Shown: one piece after another, positions 34,978 through 46,223 of the stretch
Numbering within the stretch: position 1 is the first letter of the stretch
Layout of the letters: each line of letters opens with the position of its first letter
From: Rhododendron vialii
Taxonomy: Eukaryota > Streptophyta > Magnoliopsida > Ericales > Ericaceae
Reading direction: 5' to 3'
DNA length: 64,000 bases
NCBI RefSeq assembly: GCF_030253575.1
Contig: NC_080563.1
Coordinates: 20,271,001 to 20,335,000 of the forward strand
Made by a program: the position numbers and the translations under genes
Notes under the pieces: generated by a model
The model's database searches: none
Seen by the model: the letters and a program-made list of their open reading frames with translations, nothing else
What the model was told of the DNA's origin: nothing

Positions 34978-37900
34978 CCAAAAGACAACCAACGCTTAAG
35001 ATTTATCTTCTCCTTCTGCATAAATCTCTGCCCTCCTTTCTTCAAAATGGCATTTTTGTAAATATTTGATCCATCCAAGGGTTATTATTAGTGTGGTCTC
35101 CCCACAAGAAACCCCAACCGCACCACCACGAACCCCGCTCTCTCTCCGATCGATCCACCACCGCCAACACATCCCTCTCTCTGTCGACTCCCTCCCTCTC
35201 CCTCACGCCCACCGCAAGCCCTCAGGAATCGAATCCCGGTCGCTCCTTTCTGGCTCTTCCTCTCCCTCTGCCTCTCTCAAACCAGTCATCGATCTTGACC
35301 TACTGCCGATCCCGATTCGACACCACTAGCATCGTAGACTGGCGCAACGAGTCACCACTAGAACCACTACCGTTTGAGGCTCTCAGGGTTCGAATCGATG
35401 GCATGTAGTTCTTCTTCACCTCAAGGTTTGAAATCTCCCAACTTCATGCCACTTTCTCCGAATCTTATAAACTTGAGGTGAGACTGTTCTTTTACTTGCA
35501 TGTGTGCCATACTTCCCTGTGATTTGGTTTCGGTCGTTCAGTCCGGTTCTTGGTTTGATTTATAGCTCTCCATGATTAAGGTCAAATAATTTGGTAACAA
35601 AACAATGCTTACATTGATTTCTTGCTTCTACTCTATTTCTGCTATTCTTCTATTGTGAAAATCTGTTGCTAAGTTGTGCGTGTTAACACGCACATGTTTT
35701 TTTTTTTTATCAGATTAACACACACATGTTCACATTAAGTTTTTCCCCGTGGGAAGAAATATTCAATTGCCTTCCAAGTATTTGATAAAATGTCCAAATG
35801 GAATTACGATCCAAGGATCATTTTGTTCATTTGTCTTTTCCTTTTCCCTTCTCTCTTCAGGTGTCATTCGCTGGTCGTGTGTATCTTAAAATATGTATGG
35901 CTACTGGATCTGTAGTTTGGAGCATAAATAAGGTGGGTTTTTTTTTTGAATTCTGTTCAGTTGTCGTGTCCTATCATTTGCTCTGCCTAGCTTTCCTGAT
36001 CTTGGCTTGACTGCCTTCTTTGTGTTCTATGTAATGCTTCAATCAATTTTCATAATCCTTTGGGTACTAAACTCACACGTGCAAACTAATTTCATAATCT
36101 GAACATTAATTTCCTTTTTACTTTTGGTAAAATGCTAGGAGTACTTCATTTTTTGTGAAGTGCTTGGAGTACTGCCTGGGTAAAATGCTAGCAGAAGATT
36201 TGTGACTCACCAGCCTTTTTCACTGGCCTAGACTGCGCAGACACCAAGGTGATGTACAAGAAAAGAGAAACTACATAGATGGTCCTCTTCGATTGTGTTA
36301 AGAGACTCATCTTTGTTGGTTATTACGATAGTTTGAGTTTCTAAGCAAATAGGGTACAATGAAACCCCTTATGGTATTTGATTTTTGCCTATTTTTATTT
36401 GTTGGCACTGAAATATGACTAACCTGTAATGTGGCTATTTTTATTTGTACCTTTGGTATTGTAACCATCTCCGTTTTTGTTTTCTGTTTTTGTAACCTGT
36501 AATATGACTTTCTCGGTTATGCATGAGTTTTTTCGGATATTGATGATTTTTTAATCCTTATGTCCCTTTGTTTGTAAACCACCTAATTGGTTAGATTCCT
36601 TTGATGAAATTTCAGTAGCTGAAGAAAACTATTTGACTCCTTCAAACTGCAGCTTGAAACACCTCTTAAGGCAATAAGAACAGCGTCAGAACTTGACACC
36701 AAAGAAGGCAATAGTAGCAGTAGAAATGAGCACGGAAGAGCTCAATAGCAGCAGAAAGTGACACCATATGAAAGTCCATTAGCAGCAAAAGTGACAGTCA
36801 AATTTGAGACAAAGAGTAACAAGAGCAACAGCACAACAGCAACAAACCACAACAAATTAACTTCACACTTAACAACATACTTTGCAGAAAAAGTATGATT
36901 GTCACCTTTATGGTGTGAGTTTCTCCTATATGAGCAAGTGTTTTTGGGTATCATTGTGGCTACATGATGTAGTTAACTTATCAAGATTGTTCCTCGGGGA
37001 TTTATCTGTTACTTAAAGCTAGAATCGTGTAGGTTCAATTGTTGGCTTCAAAATGGGGAGGAGATGTACCTTGTGGCTTCAGTCACAGTATAATATTTGG
37101 TGTTTGCTTATTGACCCTTTTGTAGCTTTGTCAAGTTGACCTTTTCATTTAATTATGTTCTCTCTATTGGAATTTGTAGGTGTTTCATGTTAGTCGTTTA
37201 TCTTTCTTCAATCGTGAATTGAAACTATCTTAGGTTGGTTGATTCATCTACAAAATTGTGAGGTGTCATCGTGATCGATGTGCCAAGTTGAATCTTTACA
37301 TCCTTTAAGTACAACACTCACGAATTAGATGGCTTTAAATTTGGCATTGTTTCCAGGAGTTAAGTACTAGCCTATACTTATGAATTACAACAATATCTCC
37401 CCGTCATGCCTTTAGGCACGGGCCATTTCATGAATATCCTTAGGTCATTGTTTTTTGCATAGTTGAATTTGTTGGACAAGGGTTGATATATTGCGCGTGA
37501 GTCCAGTGTTTATTTGCGTATGCCAATCATTCGAGCCATGTCTTTAGACACGGACATGCACTAGGAAGGTGGACTCTCAATGACTGACATCGAAAAGCCT
37601 TTCAGAAGGTGGACTCTCAATGACTTTGGCAAGGGAAAAGAGGGTAAGTGATCTTGACTTCTTCTATTTTATGTGTTGGATATGCAAAGTTTCAAGGTTG
37701 GACCTTTTTTCTCATTTGAGTATGTGTTGCTTTGTCATGTATCGGTTGGTACATATTGCTTATCTCCTGAAATTAATTTTCCCGAAAAAATTGTTTGCTA
37801 GCTCCTTAGAAATCCTAACGAAAAGTGTGATATTTGAACTCTCTTACCATTTAAGGTGTTCAACGAGACTGTACAATTGTATTTGTGTTAATTTTCAGCT

Positions 37901-40026
37901 GATGGGCAAATTAATCTATTTCATTTTGGACAGAGCAATCACATTTGGCACTAAGGAGATTTCCAAGAGCCAGGGGGTTGCTAGGTAGTCGTATTGGGTG
38001 AATGTAGGAAAGCCACAACAATATCATATTGTCGGTTCCGAGGTATCTGTTTCGATCGTCTCAGGCGATGGGACCGATTTTTTTTCTTGATGTTCATATC
38101 TTAGGCGGCGGAACCATTATTATTATTATTTTTTCTGTTGTTCGTGTCTGAGGCGGTGGGACCATTTTTTTACTTTGTTGTTGTTTGTCTATGTTTGGCC
38201 CATTTGTAATTTTGGATAGTTGCAAACTTGCTATTATGTCGCGTTGTGGCTTTAAGCATGGGGAATTCCTACGAATATGCTTGATTTTTTTTTATTTTTT
38301 TTATTTTTTGTAGTTGGGTTCGTTGGGCAAGGGTTGATATATTGCACGTGAGTCCAATGTCTATTTGTGTTTGCGATCGTTTGAGCCGTGGATTCAGGCA
38401 CGGGCATGAACCTAATTTAAGAAAACAAATCTTCCCGTATAAATCAGCTTCTTTGGCGGGGGTAGTCAATAGTTTCGTAATTCATTTTAGTTGTATTCAA
38501 AATGCGTTGCGCCGTGCCTTCAGGCACGGGTATTCACTAGTATATATATATAATCAAACAGAAAAAATAATGGTTACATAGAGTAACAAATAAGAATTTA
38601 CCTCCGGATATGATGAGTGCTTGGCCAGTATAGTTGAGGTTGGCCTTTGCCCATGGAATCGTCCTGACAGCAGCAAACTGATCGACAACATAGATAGAGG
38701 CCGGGAACCCAAAAATAAAAATAAGAAAAAAGGCACATGCACATAAAGTGATATAGCGTAACAATTGGATAGATAGTGAAGTTTGTAGTTTGTGCCCTAA
38801 TCATAAGGATGAATTCATTCAACACTCTACTTAATCTGTCTCCTGTTTGGCTTTGGAAAAAAAATAAAAATAAACTTAGTCTCACTCAAATGGGAAAAAA
38901 AAAATAGTTATTTTGTTTGCACACTTATTAAAGAGATCTCTATTTGATAACAAAGCTATAAGAAGTGCTTCTCATACTCCATTTATGTGTATCCTTGATT
39001 TTATTCTTCTGGCTCTATTTATGTAATGGTATATATATCATAGCCTTTTTATTTATTAATTTAAATTTATGTTTTACTTAAATTATAATAGTATTAACTC
39101 ACATGAATAATCATGAACAAGGAGCTTAAATGATTTTTTCTAATATAAAGTATGAGATATTGTCATGTCAAGGGCAATCTTAACTGTGTATATATACAAA
39201 AAATTTGGTCAAAATACTGCTACATATGATCAATACATTAATTCATTTTGAGTTATAATTTTATTAGAAGAGCGAGTAAAATTCAAGTGTTTTAATAACC
39301 ACCCAAATGATGTGTTCTGGAGCTATCACTAACCAATATCATACACCATATATACATTCTTTTGTAATGATGAGATGATAATTTCGTGTTTGGACATTGT
39401 GCAAGGAAAAGAGACCGGAACGAAAACTGAACTAGGAGAGAAATCAAAGAAAAAGTTCTTTTCTATATTTAGCTTTGCATGGGAAACTAAGGATCAAAAG
39501 AAGAAAGAAAAGTGACAAGGAATTCATCTATGATTGCAATTTTCACTCCGAAAAAAAAAAAAAAAAAACTAGCACTACATGCAGTACGCGTGCACACAAA
39601 AAAAGGCACGAAACTTGTAAAATGTCACAATGTGGCTTAAATCCACGTTAACGATGAGCCGATTGTCATTTATGCACACTTTACGTGAATAAAAAGGAAA
39701 GTGAATGTAGTTAACATACAGTAGGCACGGCACTAAGGACGCAGGCAATAGCAGCCGACTTGAGCCCCTCACGCACGCTTTCTGTGAAATTAACAAATTA
39801 ACACAAATGCAGTTTAAAAAAACAAACAAACACCAATAATGCGCACAATACCAAGCTATTCTATCTCTCAATCCAAAAGAAACTGCATGCGTGAGGGGAA
39901 AAGCTTAATTAATTGGGTGGTTGTATGTATTTCACATTGAGTAAACCGTAAACGTATATATGCATACGTACCTTGGGTACAGTTTTGAGCATTCACCAAT
40001 CGATCATCAGAAACTGGAGACCCCAT
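34037..40026 (-). CDS. ENOD93: Early nodulin-93-like small membrane protein (intact copy A)
   Basis: Four exons on the reverse strand: 39972-40026, 39720-39781, 38602-38677 and 34037-34122. All junctions are GT-AG and in phase; the product is 92 residues, near the usual length of about 100. It opens MGSPVSDDRLVNAQNC, followed by ESVREGLKSAAIACVLSAVP (first hydrophobic stretch), the family signature TIPWAKANLN, a second hydrophobic stretch TGQALIISGASIASYF, and VTADKTILKAAKKN near the end. ENOD93 proteins were first found as nodule-induced and are linked to nitrogen response; a mitochondrial location has been reported for some. Intron 3 is 4,479 bp and holds the MITE and Helitron-like material. 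A decayed tandem paralogue lies next to it on the same strand at 41282-59336. The family assignment is from remembered similarity; the exon structure is directly visible. Confidence 0.9.
34292..34918. repeat. Three copies of a ~65-bp repeat, split by a MITE and (TA)n tracts
   Basis: The unit gatttatgtagtttctcatc...ttcaagttcaacat occurs at about 34292-34360, 34781-34848 and 34854-34918. Copies are nearly identical. (TA)n microsatellites separate or follow them, and the foldback MITE at 34389-34767 lies between the first and second copies. Confidence 0.85.
34389..34767. mobile_element. Foldback MITE with CGGnnCGGTTC ends
   Basis: The left end cggggcggttccggggacac mirrors the right end (reverse complement cggaacggttcaatggacac). 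The arms extend nearly to the centre (for example gggtacccgtgagaaatcag against ctaatttcttgcgggtactc). It is inserted in a (TA)n tract inside ENOD93 intron 3. Confidence 0.8.
34917..34973. repeat. (TA)n microsatellite
   Basis: About 27 TA units directly after the third ~65-bp repeat unit. Confidence 0.95.
35060..37379. other. ENOD93-A intron 3 interior with exon-like segments of unknown origin
   Basis: The stretch 35090-35480 is markedly more GC-rich and CT-rich than its surroundings, like a plant 5' leader. A second segment (35861-35931) has a good acceptor (cttctcttcag), an open frame starting VSFAGRVYLKICMATG, and a gtgggt donor. I recognise no protein family. It could be a captured host-gene fragment or an unrecognised noncoding transcript on the plus strand. 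Confidence 0.3.
37380..38540 (+). mobile_element. Helitron-like cluster with repeated 3' termini
   Basis: Three 3' terminus-like structures are present, each a short GC-rich hairpin followed after about 8-11 bases by CTRR. They are CCATGTC/TTTA/GACACGG then CTAG at 37561-37564; CCGTG...GGCACGG then CTAA (38412-38415) followed by T; and CCGTGCC/TTCA/GGCACGG (38512-38529) then CTAG (38537-38540) followed by T. The segment before the first terminus (about 37380-37564) is repeated before the second (about 38235-38415), sharing caagggttgatatattgc and gtgagtcca. No 5' TC terminus or Rep/helicase gene was identified, so this is nonautonomous or partial. Confidence 0.65.
37565..37972 (+). pseudogene. 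Captured, rearranged Aurora kinase fragment
   Basis: Starting at the base after the first Helitron-like CTAG, the sequence matches Aurora exon 2 from gaaggtggactctcaatgac, with internal deletion and a repeat of that 20-bp phrase. It reaches ggcaagggaaaagagg plus the donor, then intron 2 sequence (for example aattgtttgctagctc and aatcctaacgaaaa), and the first bases of exon 3 (agcaatcacatt...caagagccag). Retained intron rules out retroposition. It cannot encode a kinase. The source-like gene is the Aurora locus at 6508-10053 or a close relative. Confidence 0.85.
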
Positions 40027-41281
40027 TTTGATCACTTATTTATCCAACTCCGATCGTTAAGAATATCGAATTCTCAAAAAGAGTAAATGAATTTGGAGAA
40101 ATAAAATAGTAAAAGGCAGATCGAGCAGAAACATACATGGATGCATATATATATGCATGGGTACGTACTACTGCGTGCCTTATTGATAACCCTCGATCCT
40201 AATAATAGCCAAACGCAAACAATGCCTATTTCTTGGTTCTCTCTTTGGATGATATATACTGTCCAAAGAGAATACCACAAGAATATTCCACTTGTGTGCT
40301 AAGGCACCAAAATCGATCTCATTAGACGTTTCTAACCATCTATTTCTTGGGAACAGTCTTGATGCTAACTAGGATATATGACCTAGCCTATTTCTATTCT
40401 TCTTCTTTTTTCCCCTTAGCATTATGGACTTTTGCCAGCCCAAAAATTCTTCATTGTGGCTAATTTTCATGTAAAAAAAACACCCTTTCACAGCCTAGTC
40501 TTGAAAAATCGGCAAAAATAGAAAGATTGGATTGAGCACCTACACATATCAGATTGAGTTGATTTCTCATAAACCCACTCGGTTTCTTTTTTTAAAATTA
40601 TTAAAGGGCTTGGATCATCCGTGTAGGGACCCGAAGTGGGCCCCACGTGCCTGTCAGAGCAAAATCGAGCCACCACCCGTCGGTGAGCCTCGAAAACCAA
40701 CCTAAAAACATGTACTACAACAGCCAAACGCCACCACCACGCTAAAAGAAAAGCCATGAAACAAAAACCACAAATTCGCTAAAGAGCCCTAAGCCCAGCA
40801 GCCAACAAGGAAAAGAGCTGAACATGCAACCTACAACCAAACCTCATAGAGAGATGCTAATTAGAACTCCAGAGCATCTTCATCCAAATCATCTTCATCC
40901 AAAGCATCTTAAAGAGTCATTTTCCCCAACATTATCCATGACATTCAAGCTCTCCCATACTGGAACCACAAACATTTTGCTTCTCTTTGGCCAAACAACA
41001 CTAGGAAAGGAAATACATTTAATGAGACAACGGACGACTGTTTACATTAACGTAGAAAGAAAGTGACAAAATGTGCTACTCAGATCCACACATTGCTGCA
41101 GCACTGTGCAAAATAATTGAACAGAAAACCTGAGCCAAGAGGAGAACCACTCGGTCTCGGTACAAAACTACGTCGGTACGTAGAACAAATTTATATAAGA
41201 AACAGCACCGATAGCAGCAGCAACATCTACCATGAAAGGAGAAGAGTAAATCTTTTAGCATTGCATGTTGGATTCAGAACC
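40027..41281. other. Upstream of ENOD93-A and downstream of ENOD93-B
   Basis: About 1.25 kb without a supported gene. It contains the ENOD93-A promoter on the reverse strand and the former 3' flank of copy B. A short catcttcatccaaa repeat lies near 40880-40910. Confidence 0.5.
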
Positions 41282-41307
41282 TCAGGCTGATTTGTCATTA
41301 TAGTGTG

Positions 41308-42132
41308 TGTGGGGGCGTGATTTCTTCGTGAACCTTTTGATGTGGTCGCCTCCGTGTGTGGAGCCGTGAATGCTCACACCGGTCTTGATGCACCTGCAGA
41401 ACCGGAGGGGGCTGTTCCTCCGGGAAGAAGCTCCGACGAATAAGTCAGTAGATGGAGAGAAGAAAATGTTTAGTAAGAAAAATATGCTGATAGAGAGAAG
41501 AAAGTGCTGCTCATCTTAAATTAGGGATCCCTCTCTCAGTGGTAGTGCTTCCCTATTTATAGGTAAGGGGGTAATGTGCTGAGCAAGTTGGCTCTACTTT
41601 CCACGTGTCTCATTCTGCTCGGTTGGCGCCTTGCAGCCGGGCCATTTAATGAACACCCTTTCCCAAGTCTTACAGAGCCACATGGGTTGATGTCAGAAAG
41701 GTCACATCATTCAGAGATGTCACTTCGAATATCAGAAAAGACAACCTACTTATCAGTAGATATTTATGGAAGGTTCCATGATCGCCTGTACTCGGCGGGA
41801 CCCACTTCGGCCACACGAAATTATCCAAACGTTTGGTGCCCTTACCGAAGAGAAACTTATCCGAACAAGGGTATGTTCTTATCCGTGTGTTTGGTGAGAA
41901 CCCCGAGCGAACTCAAGTGTACCTTCGTTCGGATACGACTTATGATGTTCGGTGAAGTACTCGTGGTTCCGTATATCCGTCAGGTAAATATTGGCATACC
42001 GGGCAAAATCCCAAACTTATCTACAGGCGAATTGAGACACCTTAGACGACGGTTCAAACAAGGTTTGAACCTTCAATCCCCCGTCTGGACCTTGTGGACC
42101 CTGTGACCCTTCGGATATTTCGGCCCCCTCCA
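41308..42132 (-). repeat. 3' LTR of the Tat element
   Basis: 825 bp, nearly identical to 52360-53185. Read in element sense it starts tggagggggcc and ends cgcccccaca. A TATA-like ctataaatag lies on the reverse strand near 41553-41562. A purine-rich stretch (gaggggctat in element sense, 42133-42142) next to it is the likely polypurine tract. Confidence 0.93.
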
Positions 42133-42468
42133 ATAGCCCCTCAACTCCTTCTTTGCTTGCTCGGAAACGAAGGAGGAGTTGAATAAAAATTTGGCCGAAC
42201 GTTGACATGAGTCCGAAGAACGAATGACTGGACGAACTGTTGAAGTTGAACGGATAAAAAATATTTGAAATGCTTCGATATGCGTGTGCAGCCTTTCATT
42301 AAATGCTTCTGCAACTGTCGATTTGAATCGATGCCAGGTGTCACGATTTCAGTGGGTAACGGTACGGCACGTTTCACACCTGCCACGTGTCCTTCATCGA
42401 GCGGCACATCAGTCTCCCGCCCAAATCCAACGACTAGGGTTAGAGACCGCTTTGAATTCTACACTCAG

Positions 42469-42476
42469 TATAAAAG
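42469..42476 (+). promoter_or_regulatory. TATA box of the antisense gene in the Tat element
   Basis: TATAAAAG on the plus strand, about 610 bases before the antisense ATG (43082) and followed by a CT-rich leader. It lies in the internal region beyond the LTR, so the antisense gene seems to have its own promoter. Confidence 0.5.
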
Positions 42477-43081
42477 GGGAGAGGGAAGGAGAGAGAAGGT
42501 TACTCTCTCTCTGACTCTCGATCGTTTTACTGTTCAAGCACCATTCCAGACTGAAATCGCCAGAAATCTGCATATTTGAAGGTGTTAATCGCAGATTTGT
42601 CTTGATTTTTCAGGTATTTCTCGAGTTCTTCCATTTCTGGGTGCATTTTGATTGTTTTTCGAATGTTTTTGCCCCCTCTAAGTTGGTTTTTTCTTTTTGT
42701 TTACGCTGAAACCGTTGTCTGGTTACCCAGACGTTCATGTGTTCTTCCGAACATGTGAACATCTTCAAATCTTGTTCTTCTGAACATGAGGGTACCTTTA
42801 GGTATGAGTTTCTTCAAAGGAACGATATTCAAGATGCTTAACAAGCCTTATTTCACTTCGCAACCCCTGTTTCCTCGTTGGAAAGGCGTAGGGTTCCCCA
42901 TCGCTTCACCGAGCGGTAGGAATCCCATCTTCGAAATTTATTCCAAAGGGGTTATCGTTCGGGAAGTTCCCAAGAAGACTTGGAACCTCCCGAATAACAT
43001 AGAGCACCGAACATAGGCACTAGACTCCTGGCCACACAAATCGCTAACGGTCTTACCCTATGCACTTATCTGTTTCTAGGT

Positions 43082-45535
43082 ATGGAGTCTTCAAAGTCAA
43101 CCTCTTCGGGTGAATCTTATCGCTCGGTGGATTCTGGAGCTTCGAATTTTGGTAGGTCTGACCCAGAGTTAGCCGAAGCTATAAGAGATTTCGCCCGGAA
43201 CTACCGAACGGGGACAGGTGGCAGAGTCCCCGAGGGTGTAGAAGGAGTCGACTACCCCGCCATGGTGGCTCCTCTCCGAACAGTGGGGCCAGACCCCAAC
43301 ATTATAGACGTAGACGACGATTCGTCCGACAGGGAACCTCTTCACGACGAAGTTGAAGAGGGAGAGGAAGCCGAGGGCGAAGATGAAGCTGGGTCAGAAG
43401 AAGGAATTCCAATCGCCTCATCAAGCCGAACGAACAAGGGGGAGGACGTCGTGGGAGAATCCTCATCGCAACCCCCGAAGGTGAGGAGGAAGATCGTTCA
43501 ATTGGATCCCGATGTGATACCCGACCGAACAGGGAGGGATCCCTGCCCCTACTTGGATTGCTTTCAAGACGAGAAGGGCTTAAAACTCTTCCGGACCGTT
43601 TACGACATCCCCAACGACGTTATCATTACACCCGTCCGGGGGAACCGAATAAGATACAGTGACGAACACGTCACCGTCCCCTTGATGGCAATCACAGAAG
43701 GGGGCCTTCGGTTCCCGATGCACAGAGTTTTGAGAGAGACACTTCACCGTTTCAATCTCACTCCGTGCCAGTTGAGCGTCAACTCCTACCGCATCATTCA
43801 CTCGGTAATCATCCTTGCTGAGGTGAAGATGTTCCGACTAGAAGCCTTTCATTTTTTCGAAAATTATATGATGTCGAGAAACGTTCGGTATTCTCGATAT
43901 TATCTCTGCTCCCGGAGGAAGATGCCGAAAACCATTCCCGAGGGCATGTACGACTCGGAGAAGTGGGCCTCCGACTACGTCGAGGTTCGGGGAAATTTTC
44001 AATTCCCCGAAAATGAATATGGCCAATTTGAAATAGCCACACGAAGGGGAATGCCGAGTAAGAACACTTGTCCTTTATTGCAAATGTTTATTCCTTCTGT
44101 TGCTCTGATTTCACTTTGTCAAAAATTTGACTAACGATTTTCACGATTTTCTTCGACAGATACAACTAAGCTTAACAAGGTACTGTTAAGGGCGGCGAAA
44201 GGTTGCGGTCTTGCCGACTCCCTGCTCACTATCCCAGCGGAGGAGAGAGACGCCCCAACCATCCTCAAATATAAAGCTACCTACGGCGGTCGCATCCGAA
44301 GGAAGGTGACCGACGAACCTGAGCAGTTCGAGGATATCCCAGAAGAGCTACAACCGAGCATCGACAAACCTCTCCGAGGGACAATCCGACTGCCCACCGA
44401 AGAAGAACCTTTCCTTAAGCAAAAAGATATGCCTCCAAGAAATATCAAGGAAGTTCTTCAGAAGAAACTGGAGGAAAAAGAGAGGGAGAAGGCCCGGCTT
44501 CAAAAGGCTGGAGCCTCGGGTGCTTCGGGCTCGGCCCCAAGCAAGAAAACCCCAACTCCCCCACCCTCCAAAAAATGACCACTGAGCGCCCCTCCTTCCC
44601 CGAAGGAACCACCCGCGAACAAGAAGACAAGGGCGGCCCTAAAGGGGAAGGGCCAGGAAGTGGAGCTGCCGAAGGAAGCCGGGGCAGAGGGAGAAGGGAA
44701 GGCGCCTGCTTCTGACCTTGACATCCCATGGGTGCCAAACTTCATCGTCCCTGGCAAAAAACAGATTCTCAAGTCGAACAGCTTGAGGGAGGACCCCTCC
44801 CTGGCTTATACTCTTCACTCGGGGCTAGCTCTGCCGAGGGATGTACAGAGTCCCCCCACTCTGAAAGCAGCCCTGAGTGAATATTACTATCACGTCGGAA
44901 GGGTAAGTATTTTTATTTTTATTTTTTGCAATGATTTTTCTATACATTTGCTCTATTTCATCGGAATAACCTTCATTTTGTTTTGCTTACAGGCCACCCA
45001 GTCCATAATGAGTACCCAACTTCATCTCACCGAACATGACAAGAAGACAAGACTGATGAAGCAGTCGGTGGAGTACAACAAGGGCCTGGCCGAGGATTAC
45101 AAGAAGGGCTTGGAGCAATCCGAGCTCGTGAGGCAAAGCCTCGAGGTCCAGGTTGCTAACCAGAACGACCTCATCAAGGGGCTGTAGGAGTCGGCCGAGC
45201 AAACCAGAGCCGAAGGAAAAGATGAGGGGCTGGCTGAGGGGAGAGCCTTCGGGAGAGAAGAAATGAAGAAAGAGATGGAGAAGGAGATGCTGGGGCAGTA
45301 CGAGAAAGGGTATGCCCAGGCCGAAGAAGATGTGGCCGACCAAATCCTTGAAGTGCAGGATGAGATCAAGGAGGGCCAGCACAAAGAGAGCTTTATGCTC
45401 GGCTACAACAGGGGTCTTGACGACGCAGGCGTTGAGCCTGACGACGAGAGGAGGAGTCTAGTGGAAGTACCACTGCTCGCCCCTGCCGAAGCTGCGGAAG
45501 AAGAGGCAACAGCTAACGCTGCTGACTCGCTCTAA
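43082..45535 (+). pseudogene. Antisense accessory gene of the Tat element (putative gypsy-type transposon protein), two nonsense codons
   Basis: Three exons on the strand opposite gag-pol: 43082-44057, 44160-44902 and 44993-45535. Both introns are GT-AG and keep phase, giving 754 codons including the final stop. The N-terminal third is acidic and low-complexity. Residues about 160-300 (from DRTGRDPCPYLDCF to RLEAFHFFENYMM) resemble the plant 'putative gypsy type transposon' domain (PF04195) from memory. The C-terminal part is a charged coiled coil rich in E and K. In-frame TGA at 44576-44578 and TAG at 45185-45187 interrupt it, each one transition from a sense codon (CGA, CAG). Extra antisense ORFs are known in Tat elements; their function is not established. 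Confidence 0.8.
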
Positions 45536-46223
45536 CCTTACCAGCCCCTGCCGACGCTCTAACCTTACCAACCCCTGCCGACGTTGCAACAGATTAAATT
45601 TGTTCTCGTTTTGTTTTGTTTTTTTTTTTTGTTTTGTTTTGTATATGGTTGGCTCCGAACAATTGGAACCCTGCCAACCATTGGATGTAACTAAGACATG
45701 TTGAAGAATTTCTTTTTGAATGATAATCGTCTATTCGTTCGGTATGGATGTTGTTTCCAAGTATACAAATATTTGCCAAGTCTTTTTATTCGGTAGATAC
45801 ATCACAACTCAGAAATTTTTGAAGTCTTTTCATTCGGAAGGACTGTTTATGTGATTTTGAAGTCACTAAGAGATGAACTCAGGTTTACCCATATAGTAGC
45901 CCCCTGCCCTATTGTATTACTGGAGGAATAGAATAAGGCAGTAGGATGGGAAAACCGAGCCGAAAAAGTTATCATGGGTTTCGAGAATTTCACCCGAACA
46001 AACAAATTATCATGGGCTTCGAGAATTTCACCCGAACAAACAAATTATCATGGGCTTCGAGAATTTCACCCGAACAAAAGATGTAACCGGAGCTAGATGA
46101 AATACCCCATGTAAAAAAAATAAAAATAAAGCAGAATAGTGAAGACAAACTTGTATTAAGTACATGACGCTCAAAAGCGTATGGGCCGAACAAAAACATA
46201 AAAAAATACAAAAGAGATCAATA
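45536..46223. other. Spacer between antisense gene and pol end, with 38-bp tandem repeat
   Basis: The two genes converge here. A 38-bp unit (atcatgggyttcgagaattt...) occurs at 45971, 46009 and 46047, ending near 46078. No gene is supported. Confidence 0.8.

Noticed and set aside
42017..42579. Open frames within and next to the LTR
   Set aside because: Both LTRs contain equivalent short frames, and LTR sequence is noncoding in this class.
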